Shown here piece by piece: positions 30,862-43,523 of a DNA stretch of 64,000 nt (positions are counted from its first letter, which is position 1; each line of letters starts with the position of its first letter). The DNA lies in the NCBI GenBank assembly GCA_001972305.1, contig BDDD01001959.1, forward strand, positions 224,842 through 288,841. Reading direction: 5' to 3'. The DNA is from Cephalotus follicularis. Taxonomy: Eukaryota; Streptophyta; Magnoliopsida; Oxalidales; Cephalotaceae. A model generated the notes under the pieces. The model was given only the letters and a program-made list of their open reading frames with translations, had not been told where the DNA came from and made no database searches. A program made the translations under genes and the position numbers.

Positions 30862-32478
30862 TTGTACTCAAAATTCCAGCTCTGGTCCAAGGAACAAGTT
30901 CGGGTAACGTTCCCTCATCTGGTCCTCATGTTCCCAGGTAGCTTCCTCTGGTACATGGTTTCTCCACAAGATCTTCACCAAGGGAATAGTCTTATTCCTC
31001 AAAACATGTTCTCTTCGGTCTAAGATCTGCTCTGGGGCTTCCTCACAAGCCAACACTGGTAAAACTTCTTCGGCCAACACCACTGGCTCAGTCAACACAT
31101 GGGAAGGATCAGCAACGTATGTCCTCAGCACATATACATGAAACACGTCGTGTACCCTGGCCATTCCCTAAGGCAAGGCCAGACGATAACCCACTAGTCC
31201 GATCCTTTGTAAAACCTCAAAGGGACCCATGTACCTTGGGCTAAGCTTCCCACATCTGCCAAAACAAATAATCCCCGTGTAAGGTGATACCCTGAGGAAC
31301 ACCTTGTCACCTATAGAGAACTGCAAGTCCTTACGACGCTTGTCTGCATAGCTTTTCTACCTAATATGGGTTGCCCACAAACGGTCTCGGATCACCTTCA
31401 CCTTCTCTGCTGCGTACCTGACTAACTCTGGTCCTAGCAACTGGCGTTCTCCCACCTCATTCCAACACAAAGGAGTTCGGCAATGTCTACCGTACAAAGC
31501 CTCATAAGGAGCCATACCAATGCTCGCCTGATAGCTATTGTTGTAGGCAAACTTGATCAAAGTCAAATGGTCATCCCAACTTCCTCAGAAATCCATGACA
31601 CAGGCTCTCAACATGTCCTCAAGAATCTGGATAGCCCGCTCAGACTGCCCATCAGTCTTAGGATGGTACGTCGTACTGAGCCGTAACTCCGTACCCAACA
31701 TCCTCTGCAAGCTCCGCTAGAATCTTGACGTGAACCTCGGGTCTCTATCCAAAACTATGCTGCTAGGGATCCCATGTAACCTGACCACACCATCCACATA
31801 CAACCGAGCTAACTTGTCCAAACCAAAGTCCTTCCTTATAGGTATGAAGTGAGCAGACTTGGTCAAACGATCCACTATCACCCAGATAGCATCATGCTTA
31901 CTCTTTGTCTGAGGAAAACCAGTGACGAAGTCCATCAATATGTTGTCCCATTTCCACACTGGAATAGGAAGTGGTTGAAGAAGACCTGAAGGCTTCTGTC
32001 GCTTAGCCTTCACCTGCTAGCATGTGAAGCACCTTGCCACAAACCTGGCAATCTCACGCTTCATGCCCCGCCACCAAAAACATTTCCTTAGGTCACGATA
32101 CATCTTGGTACTTCCAGGATGCATTGACCAAGGAGAACGATGAGCTTCTTCTAGGATCTCCTGCTTGATCATCTTCACATGTGGCACACATATCCTTTCC
32201 CCAAACATCAGAGCACCATCACCCCTGGTGTGGAAGTCAGTCTGAGAACCTTCTCTGACTTGTGTCAACAACTTGGCCAACCGCCAATCCTTCTCTTGCA
32301 GTCCCCGGATCTGCTCTACCCAAACAGACCTTACTTGCAAAGAAGCTAACACTGCTCCACTGTCTCCGGTAGATAGCTCTTCTCTTAAAGACCTCAACTG
32401 TTCCAACATTGGCAAGTAAACTAACCGTACATGAGCCAAGGAAGCGGAGGACTTCCTGCTCAATGCATCAGCAACCAC
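30862..32478 (-). pseudogene. Gypsy integrase and chromodomain (element I)
   Basis: The zinc domain reads 'HPGSTKMYRDLRKC' to 'ARCFTC' near 32030-32110, then a TAG where Gln is usual. The core continues with 'DNILMDFVTGFPQ' (first Asp), 'VIVDRLTKSAHF' and 'VLDRDPRFTSRF' (second Asp), stops near 31715, and is picked up at '[20 protein letters not shown]' near 31540. The C-terminus has 'VHDVFHVYVLRTYV' and a chromodomain ('VLRNKTIPLVKILWRNH') ending 'YPNLF'. Several stops and shifts break it. A chromodomain would target integration to modified chromatin. Confidence 0.9.
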
Positions 32479-33830
32479 GTTGGCCTTACCAGGATGATAC
32501 TCGATAGTACAATCATAGTCCTTGATGAGTTCGATCCATATCCTCTACCACATGTTCAAATGCGGTTAAGAAGACAAATACTTCAAACTCTGGTGGTCGG
32601 TAAAGATCTGGAAGACCTCACCATACAGATAGTGACAACATATCTTCAAAGCAAACACCACCGCAGCCAACTCCAAGTCATGTGTAGGGTAACTGAGCTC
32701 ATGAACCTTCAACTGTTGAGAAGCATAGGCAATCACCTTGCTTTTTTGCATCAACACACAACCAAGACCATGCAAAGAAGCATCACTGTAAACCACAAAA
32801 CTAACCCCTGGAGAAGGAAGGGTCAACACCGGAGCTAATGTTAACTTATCCTTCAACGTCTGGAAGCTCATCTCATAGTCCTTTGACCAAACGAACTTCA
32901 CATCTTTCCTTGCCAACTTTGACAGAGGAGCTGCTATAGCTGAGAATCCCTCCATGAATCTTTGGTAATAGCCAGCAAGTCCAAGGAAACTACGCACTTC
33001 ATGCACGCTCTTTGGTCTTTCCCATGCCAACATAGCTCCAACCTTCCTCGGGTCCACTTCAACACCCTGGCCCGAGATCACATGGCCCAAAAACACAACA
33101 CTGTCCAGCCAAAACTCACACTTACTTGGCTTAGCATACAACTTATGGTCTCTCAAGGTCTGTAAAATGATCCTCAAGAGTTCCTCGTGCTCAGCCATAC
33201 TCCACGAGTATACCATCACGTCGTCTATGAACACTACAACAAAGGCGTCCAAGAAGGGTTGGAACACACGATTCATCAAATCCATGAAAACTACCGGTGC
33301 ATTGGTTAAACCAAAGGGCATAACTGAGAACTCATAGAAACCATAACGACATCTAAAGGTTGTCTTCGGTACATCCTCTTCCTTCACCTTCAACTGGTGA
33401 TATCCGGACCGAAGATCTATCTTAGAGAACACACAAGCATCTCGTAACTGATCAAACAAGTCATCGATCCTTGGCAATGGGTACTTGTTACGCACAGTAA
33501 CCTTGTTGAGATGCTGTAGTCGATACACAGATGCATAGCTCCATCCTTTTTCTTCACAAACAGAACCAGAGCACCCCATGAAAAACTACTAGGTCAAATA
33601 AATCCTTTATCCAACAAGTCTTCCAACTGTACCTTTAGCTCTTTCAACTCTACAGGTACCATACGATAAGGAGCAAGGGATATAGGAGCCGTACCAGGGA
33701 TCAACTCAATCTCATAGTCTATTTCCCTATCTAGAGGAAGACCTGGTAACTCTTCTGGGAAGATATCAGGAAACTCACAAACCACGGGTATGTCCCCTAC
33801 CACAGGCTTAGTCATCCGAGTATCCACCAC
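32479..33830 (-). pseudogene. Gypsy RT and RNase H (element I)
   Basis: It starts with '[20 protein letters not shown]', has a stop and a frameshift near 33580-33594, and then a long RT with '[15 protein letters not shown]', '[13 protein letters not shown]', '[15 protein letters not shown]' and the catalytic 'FIDDVMVYS' near 33200. RNase H has '[16 protein letters not shown]' and '[13 protein letters not shown]'. A stop near 32570 precedes the tether to integrase. Two frame changes and one stop make it non-functional. Domains are otherwise complete. Confidence 0.92.
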
Positions 33831-33844
33831 GTGAGCTAGGAATC

Positions 33845-34515
33845 CTTACGCACCTTTACCCAAAGCCTTATGTGTAACCATAGCCAAGATCAACTTCAGA
33901 GGTGCCGAGCGTTGCTCGCAAACTAGCTCCATATCTGACACGTCGGGCAAGCAAAAGGATAACCTTACGCAAACAATCGACTACTGCTCAGTGCCTTCCC
34001 AGCCAATCCATGCCTAAGATGGCATCAAAGTCCTCAATCTGGAAGGGAACTAGGTCAGCCAAAAAACTCTGTCCCTTGATCACAATATCACAACCCCTGT
34101 AGACTCGATCTACACGGTAACTCTGGCCCCTAGGAACAGATACAACAATCTCTTCATCCAAGGAACTCAACACTCCACATGCATGTATGCAAAATGCATG
34201 GGCAACAAAGGATAAAGAGGCTCCCGTGTCAAACAAAACCGTGGCATCTCTGACGAAGATAAGAGCCTTACCTATAGCCATGTCCGCGGATCCAAGAGCA
34301 TCTTCTCTGTTCAGAGCATAGACTCTAGCTATTGCCGTTGGTCTACCCCATTGACGACTTCCACCAGTCCTGGATGATCCCGCTTGCAAAGTCGTTGATC
34401 CAACTCTGGCTCCCGCAGGTTGTCTATTAGAAGCAACGGTTCCAGGTGTCATCGAGGTCTGCTGGATTTGTGGACAATTTCTGTTGAAGTGTCCAACCTG
34501 CCACACTGGAAGCAT
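33845..34515 (-). pseudogene. Gypsy nucleocapsid end and aspartic protease (element I)
   Basis: 'CWQVGHFNRNC'-type knuckle residues occur at the start, then a Gly/Ser/Thr-rich linker, then protease with 'VLFDTGASLSFV' (active-site DTGA) and 'AILGMDWLGRH'. The frame breaks just after this at about 33988, ahead of RT. Confidence 0.85.
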
Positions 34516-35578
34516 TCACGGGTGTCTAGCTTGCAGTTGCCAAAGTGGAAGCGACCACACTTCTGGCACTTGGGAGGCTGTTGAGAAACTGATGAACTAT
34601 GGTGCCTGCTCTGCTATGCACCACTAGCTGTAGGAGGATTCATCTACTGCGAAGGAAACATCCCCTGGCCATCAGTCCTGCCCTGTCCTCGGTTTCCACT
34701 CTCAACTTGCTGGTTGGAGTACCGTTTCCTTCGTTTCCCTTGTCCTTGGAAAAACCCTCCCCTTGAGTAGACTGTTGTCCATCTCTCTTCTGTCCCCATT
34801 CCTGGTGGTTCCTCTGTTCCATGATACTCTGCTCTACCCTCTTGGCAGATTCTACCATATCGCCAAAGACAATCCAGTTGGTTGCTGCCACAGTATGTCT
34901 TACCTCAGGATTCAACCCATCAGAGAATTTCTCACATCTCTCCTCTTGGTCTGCAACCAAAGATGGAGCAAAACGAGACAACTCCATAAAACGGTATTCA
35001 TACTGGGTCACGGTCATACTCCCCTGATGTAGATGTAGAAACTCTCTCCTTTTCCCCATCACGAAGGTAGCCAGAAAGAAGTAGTGACGAAACTCCCGCT
35101 TCAAAACATCCCACGTGATCACAGCAACATCAGTATGCCTAGCTTAGAGAGCTCCCCACCAACGACGAGCATTCTTCCTTACCAAAAAGGCAGCAAGTCC
35201 AACGCGTGAGTCATCAGAAACTCCCATCTATACAAAAAGCATCTCAAGATGATTCAGCCATGCCTCTGCATCTGCTGGGTCATCCGTTCCCTCAAAGGTT
35301 GTAGCACCTAAACGTTGCACACGTTCAACTGGTAAAGCTTGAGGTTGTGAACCACTCAAAGCTTGTGCTATCAACGTAGCAAACTGCATCCACTCTGCCT
35401 GACCACCTGTACCAATCAGAGGAGGTATCTGCCTTGCCGGGACCTCAACTGCCACAACTGGTCTAGTCTCTTGTTCAACCACTCCAGGGTTAGCCTGCAC
35501 ACCAGGTCCAATAGGAGGCAGTTCTTGATCCACATATGGTGGGGAGGTTACCCTTCCTCTACCCTGACCACCCCTCAT
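34516..35578 (-). pseudogene. Gypsy gag (element I)
   Basis: The start at 35578 opens a Gly/Arg-rich N-terminus ('MRGGQGRGRVTSPPY'), then 'FEGTDDPADAEAWL', a stop at about 35228-35230, 'ARRWWGAL' with a second stop near 35145, 'WDVLKREFRHYFF', 'LHLHQGSMTVTQYEYRFMEL' and 'CEKFSDGLNPEVR'. It ends in a knuckle region whose frame is lost. The order and motifs are those of chromovirus gag. Confidence 0.88.
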
Positions 35579-35731
35579 CCTCTACCCATGCCACTTCATC
35601 TAGTTTGACGCGGAGGCACCATCAACCTTCACATGCAAGGTTAGGACATTACTAACAAGTGTACTACATGAAATGCAATGCATGCATACCCCTAAAGTCT
35701 CCAAAGAAAAACAAGGAAACTAAATTGGTCT

Positions 35732-35742
35732 CTCTGATACCA
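35732..35742 (-). other. Primer binding site of element I
   Basis: The minus strand reads TGGTATCAGAG, seven bases after the LTR end at 35750. This fixes the 5' LTR edge and the orientation. Confidence 0.9.
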
Positions 35743-35917
35743 AGAAAGCTGACACGCCCCGTGCCCGAGCAACCCCGCCCAAGGACGGCCGTGCCAGGTG
35801 GAAGGATCCCTCACCTGGATCCCTAACCAAAATCCAACAAACACCAAGGCTAACGCTAAGGCCAGGGCAGGCGTTAAAACATGCTGCCGAGGAGAGCCGC
35901 ACTCCCCAGGCCGAACG

Positions 35918-36917
35918 TGTTAGATTAGGGTGTCCCTGCAAGCCACGAGAAGGCTACAGACATATGTTCTCAGCATATGACACACTCTTGAATCGTACAT
36001 TCTTAGTTCCATTCGTGTTCTATTGTGCATATTTCAGTAAAGATTGGCATTTTGCTATATGTATTATCCCATACCGTCTCTACGGATCAGTTGATCACCA
36101 TATCAACAGAATACACATATAGCGTCCTGTCCGTAAAGGGTTGGATCTCGTGCCTGAGAGGTTATGAGAATGAGATCCTTACTCCCTTGTGACAAAAGTT
36201 CCAAGTCATAGGTTCACTCTCTTAGGGCAATTGATGAACCGCAAAGACTTGCCGTGTTATGCTTGCTCCGAATGGTAAAGGAGGATGGATCATCTCATTG
36301 CCATTTGGGTTTTACCCTAAAGCAGATGCGGGGTGCGTGCAGAGGCACGACACTGAACCGACCCACCATAGGTTATCTATTTGGAGAGTCAACACCTCTG
36401 TCAATAGAGTTCCTATTATCGCGGTAGTGCTTAGTCAAAGGTGACTAGTAGATCATACGTGATTTACGTTGTATCGTTAGACCTGAGCGGCTGACATTTG
36501 TTGTGTAGTATCTGCTTGGCTTTGATTTCCGCCTTCCCAGCACTAGCCACTTGTTGGCAAAAGGGTTGTCTTTGGGCCTTGTGGGAGCTGCATTGAGATG
36601 TGTGGGCGAGTTCGCAAAATGGGATCGTCACACCCGTGTTGAGGGTTATAGGCTCTATAACATCTGTGACCGTTGAAGACTTAAAGTCCTGGCCAGGCAC
36701 TGGGAGATTGGGAACGAGAGGTTTTCGGGGATATCTCCCATAGTCTCAGTGCGTTCATAGAATTATAGTTATCGCGGTTTTACCTAGGGGTGACATTTAT
36801 CCAAACCCTAGTCCGCGGTCAGAGCCGAGATGATGAAGGATACGCGGCACGCAAACCGATGACATTGATAAAGTACAGGGGAACTGGTTAACGATTGATA
36901 GACGTGGTACGTTTTGA
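35918..36917 (+). mobile_element. Truncated 5' LTR of copia D
   Basis: It matches 38606-39605 nearly base for base, then breaks after 'gacgtggtacgtttt' and continues as internal leader. About 2 kb of LTR plus the primer site were removed in one deletion. Confidence 0.9.
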
Positions 36918-38593
36918 AACACCGTAGAGGTCCCCTGTATGACCATTTCTATTCAATTTCAGTGTGAGGTGCACTGGAAGGAAATAATCATGTTTTGAAA
37001 CTCTGACAAGCTCCCTTGTCGGTAACAAAATAGGTTCATTTCTTTGAGGATTGTGTGTTCGGACTTATACCGAGTCCATATTATTGGCACAACCCAACGC
37101 TGTGGATTATATGGGTCGTGAGGCCGGAACTTGTATCGGATCTTGTATTTTGGGCAAGAGGCCCTAATGCAAATATGATGCTTTAAACCTAACTATTCGC
37201 TATTATGGTTTGTCATGCCCACCGCTGAGACCATGATAGGGCGGGATAGATTCCGATCCCCACTAGGAAGCAAGAGGCTTCTCAAATTACACATAGAGGT
37301 GTGGGATACGATTAGAATAGTGGGAGGAGCCATAATTACAAAAGACCAAGGATTATGGTAATAACATAAATGGAATGATCTATTAATATTCTCTTTCTTT
37401 TTCCTCATATAGGTTGCTAGTTTTTACATACTTGAATATATACTCAAATTGGCAAACGACACAAGCCAACATCAAACACGTTTACCACTCCTAAACTTGA
37501 ACATCCGTATTTCATTGAATGAAACGCGTTTAACGCAACATTCTCACGAGCATGAGAGTCGCTCATGTCATGACTGAGATTACCCCGAGCTAGTGAACGA
37601 TGTATCCGACCATCACAAGGCCGGTTGGGCTAAATGGTGGAACGACGATTATCGAGCTCGTACCCTATCAATTGTTGGCATGTTGCCACAATTTTTCATG
37701 ATCGGGTTATGCACTCACAGACCTTGTGTGTCATGCTTACACAACTCGAGGAATTATATGGCACCAAGTCGAGAACTGTAAAGGTGGATTTTGACCAAGA
37801 GAGGTTAAGGTCGTCTGTGATGTCTCGATTTCCTACTTGAATAATCTCAATGGGAGATAAATCAAGTAGGCAACCTTATGCTTCGACAATAGGTACCATC
37901 ATGTTTATCATACTACGTACTGAGCCAGATTTCGATATGCCATAGGGTTTGACTAATCGATTTTAGTCCAGTCCCTCTAAGAAGCATTGGGACATAGTCA
38001 AAAGAATATAATGCCTATGAAAGACTCAGGATTATTTCTTGACACATGGAGAATATAATAAATTGAGACGTAAGAGTTGGGTTAACTCTAGTTTCAATAG
38101 TGATCCGGAAGATCACAAATTCTTTTCAGGATATGTGTTGATCCTGAATGGAAGTGCTGTATGAGTGGGAGGAGTTTGTGGCAGTCAAGGACTGCAGACT
38201 TCACCAGAGAATAAAAGTCTGTGCAACCTGTGATACCGGTTATGGTAGCTGGTTTGGTAGCGGAAGTTCATTGCGTAACTTTATGCGGTTCTATCTGTTG
38301 TTGTCCAGTTATGCAGCATAGGGACGACGATGGGGCTTTGCACAAAACTTGGAACCCGGGTCTCATTACCGCCCAAACATATACAACAACGGTATCATTT
38401 GATCGTGGAGATCATAGATGAATATAACGTTTTGAAAGAGATGTTATTGAGGAAATATAGGAGACATCATAAGAGTAGATGTCACCATAGAGAGAGTCGC
38501 GCGAGAAGCGAAATTAGCAGACCCACTGACCAAGGCCATGAGCAGTGCTAGAGTGCAATATGCTTAGGCTGGAGGTCTTCGTGGCTGGAGGGC
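36918..38593 (+). pseudogene. Internal remnant of copia D: leader, gag piece, RNase H piece
   Basis: 36918-37550 is leader, alignable to E. About 37560-37860 is gag, with 'MLTQLEELYGTKSRTVKVDF'. From about 37880 to 38560 the sequence is a degenerate copia RT/RNase H end: 'KHWDIVKRI', 'DYFLTHGEYNKL', 'FFSGYVLILNGSAV' and 'QQRYHLIVEIIDEYNV', followed by a weak 'ADPLTKAMS' match. Many stops and frame changes are present. Protease, integrase and most of RT are absent. Confidence 0.8.
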
Positions 38594-38605
38594 CAAGTGG
38601 GAGAT
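38594..38605 (+). other. Polypurine tract of copia D
   Basis: CAAGTGGGAGAT immediately precedes the LTR start TGTTAGATTAGGG, the usual copia arrangement. Confidence 0.9.
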
Positions 38606-40837
38606 TGTTAGATTAGGGTGTCCCTGCAAGCCACGAGAAGGTTGCAGACATATGTTCTCAGCATATGACACACTCTGGAATCGTACATTCTTAGTTCCAT
38701 TCGTGTTCTATTGTGCATATTTCAGTAAAGATTGGCATTTCTCTAAATGTATTATCCCATACCGTCTCTACGGATCAGTTGATCACCATATCAACAGAAT
38801 ACACATATAGCGTCATGTCCGTAAAGGGTTGGATCTCGTGCCTGAGAGGTTATGAGAATGAGATCCTTACTCCCTTGTGACAAAAGTTCCAAGTCATAGG
38901 TTCACTCTCTTAGGGCAATTGATGAACCGCAAAGACTTGCCGTGTTATGCTTGCTCCGAATGGTAAAGGAGGATGGATCATCTCATTGCCATTTGGGTTT
39001 TACCCTAAAGCGGATGCGGGGTGCGTGCAGAGGCACGACACTGAACCGACCCACCATAGGTTATCTATTTGGAGAGTCAATACCTCTGTCAATAGAGTTC
39101 CTATTATCGCGGTACTGCTTAGTCAAAGGTGACTAGTAGATCATACGTGATTTACGTTGTATCGTTAGACCTGAGCGGCTGACATATGTTGTGTAGTATC
39201 TGCTTGGCTTTGATTTCCGCCTTCCCCAGCACTAGCCACGTGTTGGCAAAAGGGTTGTCTTTGGGCCTTGTGGGAGCTGCATTGAGATGTGTGGGCGAGT
39301 TCACAAAATGGGATCGTCACACCCGTGTTGAGGGTTATAGGCTCTATAACATCTGTGACCGTTGAAGACTTAAAGTCCTGGCCAGGCACTGGGAGATTGG
39401 GAACGAGAGGTTTCCGAGGATATCTCCCATAGTCTCAGTGCGTTCATAGAATTATAGTTATCGCGTTTTTACCTAGGGGTGACATTTATCCAAACCCTAG
39501 TCCGCGGTCAGAGCCGAGATGACGAAGGATACGCGGCACGCAAACCGATGACATTGATAAAGTACTGGGGAACTGGTTAACGATTGATAGACGTGGTACG
39601 TTTTGGTCCGCGGATCCGGGGGTGATTATAAATCACACCGAGACTATTAGCTGGATAGTCGTACCAGAACTTCGGGATGTTCTGAGAAATTTATCATCGT
39701 ATCGAAAATCCACCGGGCTTTCGGGTCCCGCCTGATTATTGGAAAAGTGACGCATGCTGCACACATGCTCGCTTGGTGGTAAATCTAGTTTTTTCACTAG
39801 TATATATTATTTTGACATTAGTGGTTTATTTTTCGTTCTACTAATAGTCATCTTGATGTATAAGAGATTTTACAGCCGGAGCACGATTTAATTTTAATTA
39901 AATTAATTAAAGAGAGGGTCTTTAATTATTTAAAGTGAGAGACTTTAATTAAATCATTGAAGAGAGAAACATGTTTAATTAATTGAGAGAATTATTAAAC
40001 ATGTATGAGAAACAAAATTAAAATTGAAAGAGATTTTAATTAAAGGAGAAAGGAGAAACAAAATTAAAATTGAAAGAGATTTCAATTAAAGGAGAAAAAG
40101 AGAAATAAGGGAGAGAGAGAGACTTAATTTTTATTAAGTCAAAATGCATTTTAAAATATTTTTTAAAAATATCTCTCTCACTCTCTCTTCCACCAATCTC
40201 TCCCATCTCTCCCTTTTCTTCTTCTTACAACGCACGACTCGTGCGTTTTGGGCAGAAAGAGACATACATGGCGTCTGGCGCGCAGGGGCGCGATCTGGCC
40301 GGAGGAGAGACCGGCGCTTCGCGCCGGAGGCCGTGAGAAGGCGTGCGACCATTCCTGGTAAGCCTTCTCCCTTCTCTCTCCCGATTTCTCCCTTCTTCTC
40401 CCCCGTTTCTCCCTCTCGGACGTTTGCGCTTTTTGGCCAATTCTGGCTCCCGGCGTCTCTTCCACCGCCGTTGATCACAGTGGGTGGAGCCAATCAATGG
40501 CTCTATCCATTTTGATCTTTGTTTTGCGTTTCCCGGTCGTTTTCCGGCCGTTTTGCGTTTGGTGAGTCAACTGGGCGAGTTGACGCGTCGGGCTGCTGTG
40601 ACTTGGCGTTCTGCGCCGAGTCACGGCGAGTCTTGGGTTGGGGTGTGTTGGGCTGGTGTCGCTGAGCCGTTTGGTGGCTTGGCGGCCGCTGACGACGAAC
40701 GGCGAGTCAACCCCGTGACTTGCCGCCGGCCGTTTTCTGCATTCCTGGACGAGTCTTGCCGAGTCTAGGCCACCGGTGCGTTCGTCGTGGTGTTGGCGTC
40801 CATATATGTCAAGACCGGTCAATGGCGAGTTGACCGA

Positions 40838-40865
40838 GACTCACTGAGTCCGAACTCAGTGAGTC
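40838..40865. repeat. Perfect 12-bp-stem hairpin in copia D LTR
   Basis: GACTCACTGAGT and its exact inverse are separated by CCGA. The same structure with loop CTGA is at 41157-41184 and, in E (first stem base pair only partly conserved), at 59819-59846. Stems are conserved while the loop and flanks vary. Confidence 0.9.
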
Positions 40866-41156
40866 GCTGCCTTTGGCCGCCGTCTTCCGGCGCGGTTCCG
40901 AGCGTGGCTCCTCCAGATTCGGGTTGAGCAAATTTTTTGGAGTCCGTTGGTGTCAACATCGGACGAAACGTGGACTGTCGCTGAGCCGTTTGGTGGCTTG
41001 GCGGCCGCTGACGACGAACGGCGAGTCAACCCCGTGACTCGCCGCCGGCCGTTTTCTGCGTTCCTGGCCGAGTCTTGTCGAGTCTCGTCCACCGGTGCGT
41101 TCGTCGTGGTGTTGGCGTCCATATATGTCAAGACCGGTCAATGGCGAGTTGACCGA

Positions 41157-41184
41157 GACTCACTGAGTCTGAACTCAGTGAGTC
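41157..41184. repeat. Second copy of the hairpin in LTR D
   Basis: Identical 12-bp stem with loop CTGA, in the second unit of the 319-bp duplication. Confidence 0.9.
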
Positions 41185-41721
41185 GCCGCCTCTGGCCGCC
41201 TTGTTCCGGCGCGGTTCCGAGCGTGTCTCCTCTAGATTCGGGTTGAGCAGATTTTTTGGAGTCCGTTGGTGTCAACATCGGACGAAATGTGAACTGTCCA
41301 AAAACCGACGGTGTTACCGGTGATCGGCATTTGCTACTACAAGCGTGTAGCGGCAAAGTGGTGGAACCTCCAACGTTGGTATGATTGCTTCACTCTTACT
41401 TTTATGATTACCGACGTGTGTTCGGTTTATCTTTTTGTGCATGCTTGTTCTTGTTTTTAGTTCGCTTGTTAATTAAACAGAGATCCTAGGCTTTTCTATT
41501 TGGTATTAAGATGTAAGTGTGGACCATGACTTTCAGTCTTGGTGTTTTTGAAAAATTAAAATTATGCACACTTGCGTCCTAGGACCAAATCTACCGGGAA
41601 CCCTTGCCAAGTTTCCAACAGAACGCACCAAGAGCATAAAATGAGAAATGCCCGAGAAAGGAAAAGAAAAGAAGGAAGGGTAAACCGCAAAAGATCCCTT
41701 ACTTAAACTGTCCCCAAAGCT

Positions 41722-41883
41722 CACCGTTTAACTAAAAGAAATGCGCACAACACCCACATAACAAACGCACCGTTTAACAAAAGGGAACAAATGCAACACC
41801 CACTTAGCAAACGTACCATTTAACTAAAGGAAACGCGCACCACACCCACTACCCAAACTCACCGTTCCACTGAAGGGAACACG
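41722..41883. repeat. 46-bp minisatellite in LTR of element I
   Basis: Units start CACCGTTTAACT-like at 41722, 41768, 41814 and 41860, exactly 46 bp apart, about 3.5 copies with substitutions. Confidence 0.85.
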
Positions 41884-43429
41884 CCAGGGAAGGGAGTCAG
41901 GGCAGAGAACGCAACACTACGTTTTTCCTGGGGTCTCGGGCAAGGATGCTAACATAACACAACGTAACGCAAGCTAGCCCTGCGCCCCGTCCTAAGACGT
42001 GCCTTCCCAGGAGGAACCATCCTCGGGCAAGTCTTCATTGGATGACAACACTTAACAAAAGGCTAAGCCTCGGATCAACACAAGGGCCTAGGGGAAAATG
42101 CTAAGCGCATGGGACAACCACCCGAGGTCCCACCAACACTCAAACTACACTAAGGAGATTACATCTCACCCCGGCCAGGTACCCAGGGGATCCACCAAGG
42201 CTCACCCACCAAAACATCTCCAGGGACCAAGCTGGTCCGAGGTCGGGAGGTCGGGCAAATCTAAGGAAAACTCCTTACCTCCACATAACGCCTATGGCAT
42301 GCCCGAGGACAACGCCCGGGGACACCACCAGACCTCAGCTTTGGGTCAACCAACCCGAGCTGCAAAGTCAACCTAAAGGTTTGACCACCTTCCCCCGGCA
42401 TCTCAGCAGAGGTGCCACGCACGAAAGGCCCGAGGAGAGACACTGCATTTTCACCAAGGTCGGGGCTGGGAAGACCTGCTCCCCTGCCCAGGGTCCAACA
42501 ACCCCCGAACTTACACATCGTCCCTACACACCCAAACACTTAGTAAAAACAGCGCCAGGGCTGAAAGAACAACGCAAACAACAAGCATATAAAACAAGAA
42601 AAAAAGATTTTTATACACAGTACCGGGCAAACTGCCGAGGACATAGCATCCAAAACTTTAAACACAAGTTTACAAAGAAAGGTTTTACAAGGTATAGATA
42701 TCAATAAAACTATACAAAAACCCCATGAATGTCCCCAAATGCATGAAGGTGTCCAAGGCCTAGGAGCCATCCTAAGGTGCTGCGTCCGACGTCTACCTCT
42801 CTCTATAAGCAGTCCTTAGTGGATCTCAAGAACAATGCTGCCCCACTCCCTCTGCACACAAAACTGAGAGGGGATTAGTCCAACTGACTAGTGAGTAAGA
42901 CCAAAGAGTATCCTATGTGACCCACTTCCACCGGGGTGTAAAGAGTCAAGGAGAACGTGTCCTGCCCCAACTGGGCATAGAACAACCCATCTCCCCTGCT
43001 CAACAAAACAAGGCAGAGGTGAGAGTATACAAGTATATCAATAAAAAGAAAGTCCGAGGAGACATCAAAGCTACCAACTCAATGACTGACCTCAAGGAAA
43101 GAAGATAAACAACAGTTTATAAATTAGAACATGACAAGGATCCAAGGATCAACAAAAGATCAACTCTAAGGATCAACATTTCTCAAGAGGACTACTGGTA
43201 GTGTATCAATCATAAGCACATTCCACACACGCACATGCACAAACTGTAACGCCCGGGATTTTCATATGTTGTAATTTCACAATGTAAGTGTACCTTTATT
43301 GTGGGATTAATAAAGCGATTGACTTTGATGATGTTTTCCAAACTCTAGTAATTTTGATATGAGAACAATGCTAAAGAAATGTTAAGAGTGTAAGTTTAAA
43401 TCAAAACGACATAGTTTTGAGACTAAAGC

Positions 43430-43523
43430 GCCGACGCCTTGAGTGGAGCGTCGACACCTAAGTGATCAAAATGCGAGCTTAATTCAAACACATAAGCATC
43501 GATGCCTGAATGTAAACGTCAAC
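43430..43523. repeat. Palindromic boxes in LTR B' (promoter-proximal)
   Basis: Cores at 43430 (GCCGAC), 43450 (GTCGAC), 43498 (ATCGAT) and 43518 (GTCAAC), with 'AGCG...CGC' arms. It occupies the LTR offset (185-278) where LTR B has CAGTCGACTG boxes. Confidence 0.85.

Larger units (their letters stand above)
40658..41295. repeat. 319-bp tandem duplication in LTR D
   Basis: The sequence starting 'gtcgctgagccg' recurs at 40977, and all internal landmarks shift by 319 bp, including the hairpin (40838 and 41157). E has a single copy at the matching place. Confidence 0.88.
35918..41620 (+). mobile_element. Copia element D, deleted, with TSD GAACG
   Basis: GAACG lies at 35913-35917 and 41621-41625. 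LTR starts are TGTTAGATTAGGGTG at 35918 and 38606. The 5' LTR keeps only the first ~1000 bp (to about 36917) and joins leader sequence that matches E from about 61233. Between the LTRs are a gag piece, an RNase H piece and a PPT. Most of pol is deleted. LTR copies are nearly identical where both exist. Confidence 0.92.
38606..41620 (+). mobile_element. 3' LTR of copia D
   Basis: 3015 bp, ending 'ggtttccaaca'-like (GTTTCCAACA at 41611-41620), the same end as the LTR of E at 60282. It contains a GC-rich part (40240-41300) with a 319-bp tandem duplication and perfect hairpins. Long open frames on both strands here reflect base composition and I do not count them as genes. Confidence 0.9.

Noticed and set aside
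40134-41246. Long open frames in the copia D LTR as genes
   Set aside because: High GC keeps frames open on both strands, frames are not shared with the homologous LTR of E, and the 319-bp duplication creates repeats.
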